NCBI RefSeq assembly: GCF_910592395.1
Contig: NC_088317.1
Coordinates: 12,958,001 to 13,022,000 of the forward strand
Length of the DNA stretch: 64,000 nt
Origin: Lineus longissimus
Taxonomy: Eukaryota; Nemertea; Pilidiophora; Heteronemertea; Lineidae
Direction: 5' to 3'
The notes under the pieces were generated by a model, which saw only the letters and a list, made by a program, of their open reading frames with translations, ran no database searches and had not been told where the DNA came from. The first letter of the stretch is position 1; each line of letters opens with the position of its first letter. Both the position numbers and the translations under genes were made by a program. This document shows positions 46,808 through 55,446 of the stretch, piece after piece.

Positions 46808-49800
46808 AACAGTCCGTCTCAACCTGCCAAGCTCAGAGCGACATGCGCCTGGTTTTGCTGTGACGGGTCACATATACAAAGTTTACATAAAACAAGATTT
46901 GTATGTTTATTTAGGAGTACAAAAGTTGTATATAAAATGCCGACTTCATAATGATTTATAGGACACAAAATTTGACATGACAGCATTTCATAAAATATGA
47001 ATAATCTATAATGAGAATAGTTTTGTAGCACCAATGATTTGAAAATACTGAATTTATTTATTGCATGAATAGAACACAAAAAACAGGATGATACCATGAT
47101 TGTCACATGCGTGAAATATATTGTCATGGATGGGCATTGGGAACAAAAAGAATTGCTGTTATCAGCTGCATTGGTAGCGATTGCTTTAGCTGATTTTCAG
47201 AAACTGACAGGAATGAGAATGTTAATATAGTGTTGAAAAAATATTTTTATAACATACATTGCATTCAAATAACACTAAGAAGTAGACGAGTACTAATTTC
47301 GCACACTTGAAAATATATGGACATTGACTGTCACTGGTAGTGGTAGTAGAGTAATTACATGCCATCAGCAGCACTAATTCAGACAGTTTTCGCTGTGCTT
47401 CAGTAACTGACTGGAATGACTAAGTTTGATTGTGCTGAAATGATACATAATAACGTACATTGCATAAACAAAATGATTACAAGATTTGTACTGTCTTGAA
47501 ATATATGGACAGGGACAGTCACTGGAAGTTTGACATGCCATCAGTTGCACTGCTCCCGACAGTTTTCACTGTGCTTCAGTAACTGACTGGAATGACTAAG
47601 TTTGATTGTTCTGTATTTGCCTCCATTTGGATTTTGTGAACAAAAGTTACTAACCTTGTGTAATTGAAGTGTCGAATTCGCCTTGGTCGAAATGATAATA
47701 CAGTAAATAAATCTATTGAATGTTGCTGAAAAGAAAACATTTACTACGTTAGAAGCCATGTACATGATAACACCACCACCACCATTATCAATATCATCAC
47801 AAGTCAACTGGGGAATATGTGTGATATTTGTTCAAAACTTGCGTATATGGTATTTGCAGGTCTATTGTATTGCAACATATTTTTCACTTTCAAAATTAAC
47901 TTTTTTACTAGAAATTATGAATCAATACTAACCGTAAGAAGCGTATGAAATTACAGAAGGCCTTCGTCGAAAAATGTAATGTACTTGTACTCATTCGTGT
48001 CATTAAACCTGAAAGCAGCACAGCATAACAGTGAAATTACCGTGACATCAATGGATGTCAAACTAACGTAGTGACGTAAATTTGAATTCGAAGTGCACAA
48101 TTTCACAATTAAGGTTTTGAACACATTGAGAACTGAAAAACTTCAATCAAATGCTTTCACACCAATGATATGATTGTGGCGCTCCTGATGAGGTATCGCC
48201 CTCTGCTGAGCAGCTTTGGTCGTAACTAGGGTAAATGTTTTTTTCAAGTGATATGAGCGATGCAATACCTTAGTTACCACCAGCGCCACGTAGCAGTCAA
48301 TGAAGTTGTGCTGGTACCCCATTAACGTCATGCTTCAAATTTGAAGAAATTAATATTACCTTCATCAAGTACGTAATATTACACCAGGCCTTTGTCGAAA
48401 ATGTAGATCTTGAAGTCTAACTGTAATGAAAGAAAACATCAATGTGACAATATGGTCTACTATGTATGAGGGGGAGAACGGGTATTTTCGGGACACTGGG
48501 ATGGGCCGAAAATAACTGTCGGGATTCGGGATAGACACCCTTATTTTAGCGGGATTCGAGACAAGCCGTGTTTTGCGTCACGATTCGGCTAAAATTGCGT
48601 ATTGGGAAACAGGATAAGCCTTTTTTCCTAACGGGACGTCGAGACAGTTACCCCCCCTTCCCCGTTCCCACCCTCATGACATGTAGCATTGATTGTAGGC
48701 CTATTGTTACTCACAATCTATTTTTTTGTAATTGATACTGGTAGTATCAATGTGAAATATGCCACACGTTGGGAGCATGCAAGGCCTAGTACAATACACC
48801 ATCATCACAATCAAATATTTCAATAATACACTGTCAACGAGAGGAGAGTGAATGTTCAACCATCAATCACGTGCATTGTAGTGTACATCCCCCATGACGG
48901 CTTGCGCCCCGCTGACACGACGAGCACATGGCTGAGCCAATCCATCGCCTATACACTACTTTACAAAAATCGACACCTACTGAAACTTTCACTAATTATT
49001 CTCCGAAATGTACTTTATCGTTACATCAATAAATGCACATTCGAAATTCAAAACTACCACTTATTTTTGCCGTGAAACTGACCTGAGTTATCGAAACACT
49101 ACGAAAAGAGGAAGAAGCAGGTCCGCATTTATCGAAATATTGCTAAATATAATTGTCAAAATGTCGACCAAATTACCAATTAAATCACAATAAACTTATC
49201 AAATGTTCCCTCATGCCTTTGGGTGAAAAAATACTGATTTTTCAATCATTCTCAATTTTACAAATCACCAATCACAAAAAGAAATAATGATGCAATTACC
49301 CAAAATAGATGAGATTTGACCACTGGTATAATTCCGCCATCTTGGATATCGGCATCGTCACCACCACTTCAAATTCTAAAGTCTTATTCAGGCCTAATAT
49401 GTGTCACCTGCTGTGGTGAAATGGCTAGTTTTATCAATAAATAACAAAATATGATCTTTGTAAATAAAATCGGAGATCTTCTGGTGTGTTTTTATGTGAA
49501 TTTATTACGAACTATCAATGCAGCGCAGGGCAGCCATCGTGTTCTCATGCGTAGTGGCGATGCGATAGCCATCCGCGGCACTGCTTTTCAAGATGGTGGC
49601 AATTGCCCAGTGCTAGAGGCGTTGTAAGGAAAATTGAGAGCAGGCCCCTAATGAATGAACTCTCAACGATATCGATATATTTTCGTAATTCCAGCACAAC
49701 TGTTCAACAATGAACGTCCACCGACAATCCCACTTAACGAATATTATTATCAATTCATATCATGTATCTTAAAACGCTTTTATTTCATTTTAAAAAGAGT

Positions 49801-50875
49801 TATCGAGTGAACGATGACCTCCTACCGCACCCTCGAAATAAACAGCCAAAATGACCACAAAAACACCTTTTTAGAAAAAAACAGCGATTTTTACGAAATA
49901 AATGTCATCAGAGACGAAACTAGACACTAATTTAGCTAGGTATGCACAGTAATAGTACCTGAAGTGATCGATTTCAAGGAGAAAATACACTGAAAACAAC
50001 TTTTCAGGAACAGAAATAAGATCACATTGTGAATAATAACAATAACAAACTCAACTGCATCTCTACCGTCTATCGCGTAGTGCATTGCCTAGTGTATTTC
50101 GTAGTGTATTTTAGCGGAGACATTATTTTCGCATTTTGGCCACGCCAAACGTCTTTTTCATTCGTGGAAGTTAATCTGCTCTGTAAATTTTATTTAACAC
50201 AGAAAGAATCCATACTAGGTATTGCAATATTTCATGTCTATTGGTGTTTTTGTGTACAGGAGCGCACCAAACAGTGAGACGTGGAGATGTGTTCAGTGCT
50301 GGTGTTGTGAGTAGACTGAATCTGATTGGCCTAGCGATCAGTAATATGGGATGTGATCACGTGATGTGACGTCACCGCGGTATCCTCCTTGGTCGAGGCC
50401 TATCAATTAGACGAGTGCATGTTTTTAACTCTCAAGTACATATTTGGAGAGGTATTGAAAAAATATTTGTTGTGGCAAGTCTACAGATATAAAGAAATTA
50501 TTTGATGAAAAAATTAATTTCGAATTTTGCTAATTGGGTAATAGGGGGCGTGTTTTGAGTTTTTTCTGCCAGTTGGCTGAAAAGAGTGGAAATATCAAAG
50601 TCTGTCTAATTTGTCGATTATCAAAAAATTTCCGTGGTCAATCACCATTTTATTTTTCACCATTTACTTGCCCGACTGTCCGGAATAACATAATCTAAAT
50701 TTCATATTCACAACACCACGCGTTCTTTGATGCGTCGCGGTCAAACATTGACAATTTAACTGCTAAAAGGCTTAAAAAATCAATTGTGGTCTTGTCTCAT
50801 CGAGTTTGTTTACAATATGCAGCGCCATCTTGGAAAAGCCGTGCCGTCACTGCGGTATCCTCCTTGATGGCCACT

Positions 50876-52518
50876 TAACAGACTATTTCCAAACGACATC
50901 TGGCGTCCGTCAGGGAGACTGTCTATCTCCCACCCTGTTCTCTCTATATATAAACGATTTGGCACGCGAAATTAAATCCAGTGGACAAGGGGTGAGAGCG
51001 AACGGAGAGAAGATCTATAACTTACTGTATGCAGATGACATTGTCTTCTTAAGTGATTCAGAGGAGTCCCTGCAGCAAATGAGTCGAATCTTAGAAAGAT
51101 GGTGTGCAAAATGGAGAATGCAAATAAACGTTGACAAAACACAGGTGATGCACTGTCGTAGGAAAAACGATGCGAAAACTGCGTTCAATTTCTTGTTCAA
51201 TAACGCGCAAATTAAGCTAACCGAGCAATACAGATACTGAGGAGTACAAATCCAGGACACGCTTGATTACACTATTACGGCAAACGATCTTTCTTAGTCC
51301 ACATCCAAGGCACTTGCTGGTATTCTAACCAAGCACTTCAAGACAAGAGGACTAAGCTATGATACATACAGTAAGCTATATGAGGCCAAGGTGGCCCCGA
51401 TCTTGGATTATGCTTGTAGTGTGTGGGGTTTTAAACCATACAAGGAGATAGCGAAAGTACATCATAGAGCAATGAGATCTTTCCTTGATGTGGGCAAATT
51501 TGCAGCCCTACCCTCTATAGAGGGGGATATGGGCTGGGCTCCCGTTACAGTCAGATTCCAGACAAAAATGATCGGCCTATGGATACGGTTATGTAACTTG
51601 CCGAGAGACAGGCTTACAAAAAGGATCTTTCTCTGGGACTATGAACTCGCCCGTAAGGGACTAGATAACTGGGCCAGGAGTATCAGAAATATTTTTGTGA
51701 AGTGTGATATGGCCACTTTGTTTGAATCACTACACGGTCGTACAATGGCAGAATCGCGAATCTTGATAACAAGTGTTAACGATCACCTGATATCGGTGCA
51801 CGTAGACCAATGGCGCGTACAAATTAATGAAATGCCCAAACTGAGAACATACAAAACATTGAAAACCTTTTTTGGCGTTGAGGATTATGTGAAAACTCTA
51901 TTGAATAGATCACAACGATAAATATTAGCCCGACTGAGGAATGGATCTTTTTTTCGATAAACATTGAGATAGGACGCTACAGAGGTATCCCTCTAGTGAA
52001 TAGAATCTGTCATAAATGTGACTCCAATACGGTAGAAAACGAAGAACATTTTCTATGTCGATGCCCTGCATATGAAACCCAACGCGTTGGACTTTTCTGA
52101 GTAATCAAGGACAAAACAAATAATTTTATGAACTTTGAAAATGCTTTGCCAGGCGACATAATGAAACACGTTTTATCAGACTCTAATATTGCCAGAAGTG
52201 TTGCCAATTACGTAGATACAATATATCGCATTAGAAATGAAATTTAAGTGCTGGTGGTCTGCGAATCACTAGAATATTCGTTATCTACTGCATGCATTCA
52301 GTGGTTTGTGATGGCACCGGTTCTGCGTCACTTTAATAGAGCCGGTGCCAGCACAAGTAGTCTGTACTTTTGTATTATTTTGATTGTAAGTGAGGTCAGG
52401 GCCCGATGAACGTGAATACACGTGGCGTCGGGCCCCTGCCCCACAATAGTCTCATAGGCCTGTGTGGTCGGCTATGTTAATTATTACATAGGTGACAATA
52501 AACAAATATATATATATA
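50876..52518 (+). pseudogene. LINE D, 3' part: RT palm to tail
   Basis: Resumes in frame with 37452: LTDYFQTTSGVRQGD, LSPTLFSLYINDLAREI, catalytic NLLYADDIVFLSD, WCAKWRMQINVDKTQVMHC, then TGA/TAG stops near 51238 and 51297. VAPILDYACSVWGFKPY to VKTLLNRSQR (51391-51921) follows, and after further breaks the zinc-finger-like CHKC...EEHFLCRCPAYE and MKHVLSDSNIARSVANYV to about 52247. The 3' UTR has two hairpins and ends in a TGACAATAAACAAATATATA tail at 52518. Confidence 0.88.
52313..52435 (+). other. Two stem-loops in the LINE D 3' UTR
   Basis: Hairpin 1: GGCACCGG (52313-52320) with CCGGTGCC (52342-52349). Hairpin 2: GGGCCCGA...ACGTG (52399-52413) with CACGT...TCGGGCCC (52419-52435). Stem-loops near LINE 3' ends can be recognised by the element's own RT; that role here is inference. 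Confidence 0.65.
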
Positions 52519-52620
52519 TTTACACTCAAATGCTCCTTGCGGACTCGGCTCCATAGCCTCTGGTTTTCTCATAACTGTAAGTGTTGATGATCCCACTGTG
52601 TCTTTTTTCGTAGTGGCTAT

Positions 52621-52643
52621 GTACACAGCAGACTGCTGTGTAC
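52621..52643. repeat. Palindrome GTACACAGCA-gac-TGCTGTGTAC
   Basis: Perfect 10-bp arms around three bases. Related sequences lie across the Harbinger insertion at 55546-55560 and 55676-55695. Confidence 0.8.
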
Positions 52644-53125
52644 GAAGGAACAAGTAGGTTCCATGCACAGCAGAGGCGAATTGACATAACCGCGTCATAA
52701 CTATCTCCTTGATTCTAGAAACTTCAGGTGACAATGGCCCCGTTTTTATTTTCTGACCCCATTCTACATCTGGCTATGACCCCCAGGTAAATCTAAGGCG
52801 TATGGAGCCCTGGGTCCAATTCCATAAAAGCATTCTAACTTAGCATAATACTAGGCCTTATAATGATTCTAAAACCCTAGTTACATACTTGTTAGCAATC
52901 AACTTATTTCTATTCCATAAAACCATTCTAAGAAGCATTCTTACTAGTTGCTTGCTTAGAATTGGCTAGAATGGTGTCTGCATGGGACAACCACAAAACC
53001 ACAGGGTCAATTTCTCCGAACAATAGGTAGTGACAGGGAGAAAGCTAAATTTAGAGCAGGGTGAGGGCTGTGTTGGTCAAGGCATTTCAGTGTATTCTAT
53101 AGGCCCTGTACAGAAAGTGTTCAAA

Positions 53126-54110
53126 ATGGCGACTTCAGCTGATGCCGCATCAGGGAAGAGACCACGAAAGCCAAATTATTCGGCGCAAGAAAATATGTTT
53201 ATGGCCGAATGTTACGAGGAATTCAAGGACACACTAGACAGCCAACACAAGGATGCTAACACCAATGCCCGGAAAAATAAAGCATGGGAAAGCATACTTA
53301 ATCAGCACAAGGCAAGATTCCCTAATGTGTCGAGATCTTTGGATGACTTGAAAACAAAACTCTCCAAACTGAAAATGGAGTCTCGTACAAAGCTGAATGA
53401 GCAGAAGAAGTCTCGGACCAAGACTGGTGGTGGAAAGCCAACAGCCGATCCCACCCCCGCCCAGCAAAAGATCATTGATCTTTGTGAGGAAACCCCGGGG
53501 TTCAAAGGACTGGAAGGAGTCGAAACGCCAGCATGCCAAACTGCTGCAGCATCAGTTGCACAGGACAGTTCAGGTAGGAGTGTTTGCAAATACATGTAAC
53601 ACAGTTTGGTACCAAGTAGGCATTATTTAATTCAAACCTGAAATTTGCAGAGGTCTATCAGGTAACATCATCAGAGTAACTTACTAAGCGCTAAATCTAA
53701 TTACTCCATCCTTGCAGTATTTACATTGATACTGTGTTCATGAGTATCATTTTGAATGAATTTTAGGCATGATACTCAGTATAACATTAATTAAGAATGC
53801 TTTGAACCCTATCTTTTACACTGTAGGTGATGATGATAGCGGCCTCTCTAATCCAGCCATAGTGCCGGCAGTTCATGCAACAGTGTCATCTGGCAGTTCG
53901 GAAATTCAACCAGGCAAGGTTCCAAGGAAGTATGCCTCATTTGATGATTTAGTGGATATTGAGAGAGCAACTGCACTTCTTAAGCAAGAAAATCTTCGTT
54001 TAAAACAAAAGAAATTAAAACTGCAGATTGAACTTTTGGAACGTAAAGTAAATGCAAGCACGCCTAAAGATGACAGTGATAGTCATTCACCAGTATATTT
54101 CCAATTGTAA
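53126..54110 (+). CDS. Myb/SANT-like DNA-binding protein of Harbinger
   Basis: Accessory protein of PIF/Harbinger elements. In studied systems it binds the transposon ends and carries the transposase to the nucleus. Two exons, 53126-53573 and 53827-54110, with a GT-AG intron (phase 1), about 243 aa. The N-terminal trihelix/SANT-like domain spans residues ~12-90 (PNYSAQENMFMAECYEEFKD, NKAWESILNQHKARFP, SLDDLKTKLSKLK). A basic Lys/Arg/Pro-rich linker follows, then in exon 2 KYASFDDLVDIERATALL and a coiled-coil ENLRLKQKKLKLQIELLERK. The start is the first ATG before the conserved domain (MATSADAASGKRPRKPN); an in-frame ATG 32 codons upstream is less likely. Convergent with the transposase gene, with ends 97 bp apart. 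Confidence 0.9.
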
Positions 54111-54206
54111 TGTAGGAAGTTTGCCTCAAGTCAAAACATTAAATCACTGTCAAATCATTAAATGTTCTTTTTCATTTATCTTCATTATCAAGAACCTATT
54201 CCAGAA

Positions 54207-55241
54207 TTAAGTTTGGAATCTATTTTGTATAAATAATGCTCGTGCTCTATGTCCGTTTAACTGTCCTGTGTATTCGACCAAATCTGGTTGTGGCTGCCCT
54301 GGTTCGATATCCTCAACCTCTGGCTCATTTCGATCGACTGCTATGTTGTGAAGCACTGCTGTTGCTGCTATCACTTTGCATGTATCCTCAGGATTCCTCA
54401 GACGACTTTCAAGGTGTAGTGTGTGGAACCTTCTCTTCCATCTTCCGATAGTTTGCTCTATCAAAACTCGAGTACGCTTATGAGCTGAATTATAACGTCG
54501 TGCAGATGCTGTTTGCTGGTTCAGAAGAGGAGTCATTAGCCAGCTGCGGCAAGGATACCCGCTATCTCCAAGAATGAAGGCATCAACAGCCCCACCCTCC
54601 ATTAGATCCCATACTTGGCTAGTTCTCAATATCCTGCTATCGTGAGCTCCTCCAGGCCATCGTGCCACGATATTTGTGAATTTTCCCTTGTGATCACAGA
54701 TAACTTGTACATTAATCGAATGATATCCTTTTCTGTTCACATAGTCAGCTTCGTGACGGTGGGGAGTGGCGATCCAAATGTGAGTCCCATCAACGCAACC
54801 AATCACACCTGGGAAGTGTACGTTTCTCATCCTGTAGAATCCATCCTTGATGTGGGCCGTATTTTCTGCATTAGGAAATTTCACATAATCACCAATCCTT
54901 GCTGCAAGAGCATCTGATACACGATGAATCGCACGCCAAGCAGTTTGCTGGGACACTTGCAAAGGGTCCCCAACAACATATTGGAAAGTGCCCGTTGCGT
55001 AGTATTGCAGGGCTATCATTACCTGTTGGGATGGTAATAAGGCATGATTTCTCCTGGTAGGATGGGTAATGTCATTTTTTACAATGTCACTTATCAGCAA
55101 TATGCCTTCTCTGGAAAATCGGTATCGTTTTACCAGTTCCGCATCATCAAAAATGTCCAACGGATTCCTTCTATCACGAAACACTCGTTCCCGCCGCATT
55201 GCTCTGCGGAGTTCCACAATTTCTAAGATTCTCCTGGCCAT
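54207..55241 (-). CDS. Harbinger DDE transposase (HARBI1-like)
   Basis: Cut-and-paste transposase/nuclease of the DDE_Tnp_4 family; acts in the nucleus on the element's inverted ends. A single uninterrupted 344-residue frame, the normal length. N-terminal helical region (RERVFRDRRNPLDIFDDAEL), helix-turn-helix-like section (SQQVMIALQYYATGTFQYVV, SQQTAWRAIHRVSDAL), then the catalytic core: VIGCVDGTHI (D151), GGAHDSR (D201), ILGDSGYP (D226), VLIEQTIGRWKRRF (E262). D226 and E262 have 35 residues between them. A TAVLHNIAVD motif near 294-303 is typical of the family. All catalytic acids are present, which contrasts with the degraded Harbinger fragment at 990-1440. Confidence 0.95.
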   Translation of the reverse strand: MARRILEIVELRRAMRRERVFRDRRNPLDIFDDAELVKRYRFSREGILLISDIVKNDITHPTRRNHALLPSQQVMIALQYYATGTFQYVVGDPLQVSQQTAWRAIHRVSDALAARIGDYVKFPNAENTAHIKDGFYRMRNVHFPGVIGCVDGTHIWIATPHRHEADYVNRKGYHSINVQVICDHKGKFTNIVARWPGGAHDSRILRTSQVWDLMEGGAVDAFILGDSGYPCRSWLMTPLLNQQTASARRYNSAHKRTRVLIEQTIGRWKRRFHTLHLESRLRNPEDTCKVIAATAVLHNIAVDRNEPEVEDIEPGQPQPDLVEYTGQLNGHRARALFIQNRFQT

Positions 55242-55446
55242 CCTTACACCTCGGAGGTATGAGCAGAAATGACTTAGAATGATACCAGTGATTTAGAAGT
55301 ACTCCAGACCTACTCTAACTTTAGCATGGAACTTAGAAATATACTAGGCTTAGAATGGTTTTATGGAATAGATATAGTATGCAACTAGAGATAGAATGAA
55401 GTTTAGCAACCAACTAGGGCTTAGAATGCTTTTATGGAATTGGGCC

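Larger units (their letters stand above)
45207..50031. repeat. Cargo unit 2 of E1-inner (4.83 kb)
   Basis: Near-identical to unit 1 (about 1-2% differences by eye). It lacks the 1.7-kb insertion and has an extra ~287 bp at 46521-46807. These two differences account for the length difference: 6248-1701+287 is close to 4825. Confidence 0.9.
38372..50391. mobile_element. E1-inner: 12.0-kb element, 9-bp TSD GTCGAGGCC
   Basis: Ends CAAGGAGGATATCGCGGTGA and the complement of CAAGGAGGATACCGCGGTGA. Flanked by GTCGAGGCC at 38363-38371 and 50392-50400. Orientation is opposite to E1-outer: B end at the left, A end at the right. The A-end segment 50032-50391 is an inverted copy of 37453-37815 with roughly 10% divergence by eye. 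Both terminal regions carry the palindrome GTGACGTCAC, a CRE-like site. Between AACAA and TAACAAACTC, where E1-outer is continuous, it holds 11 kb of tandem cargo (38959-50031). Confidence 0.9.
38326..50798. mobile_element. MITE inside E1-outer, 4-bp TSD ATCG, itself split by E1-inner
   Basis: Ends GAGACAAGACCAC (38326-38338) and GTGGTCTTGTCTC (50786-50798), flanked by ATCG (38322-38325, 50799-50802). The E1-inner copy lacks it and reads GGCCGTGGATCGAGTTTG straight through, an empty site for this insertion. Its own sequence is 38326-38371 plus 50401-50798, about 0.44 kb. Confidence 0.85.
37453..50866. mobile_element. E1-outer: 13.4-kb nested element, 9-bp TSD ATGGCCACT
   Basis: Ends CAAGGAGGATACCGCGGTGA (37453) and the complement of CAAGGAGGATACCGCAGTGA (ending 50866). 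The direct 9-bp flank ATGGCCACT occurs at 37444-37452 and 50867-50875. Removing the element and one flank gives uninterrupted LINE D coding KVNGHLTDYFQTTSGVRQGD. Its own sequence is only 37453-38325 plus 50803-50866, about 0.94 kb; everything between is younger insertions. The left ('A') end has palindromes ATCACGTGAT and, in relatives, GTGACGTCAC. The right ('B') end has GGCTTTTCCAAGATGGCGCT-type sequence. No transposase was seen. Confidence 0.9.
52813..55446. mobile_element. Harbinger transposon, 2.6 kb, apparently autonomous
   Basis: Terminal inverted repeats GGTCCAATTCCATAAAAGCA (left) and the complement of GGCCCAATTCCATAAAAGCA (right), with further inverted subterminal TAGAATG/CATTCTA motifs. 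Flanked by CTG at 52810-52812 and 55447-55449, a 3-bp duplication as expected for PIF/Harbinger. It carries the usual two convergent genes: a Myb/SANT-like protein (+) and the DDE transposase (-), both open. No frameshift or stop is visible, so the copy could still be mobile. Confidence 0.92.

Noticed and set aside
38959-50031. Helitron capture as the origin of the cargo
   Set aside because: I find no TC start, CTRR end with terminal hairpin, or AT insertion site at the boundaries.
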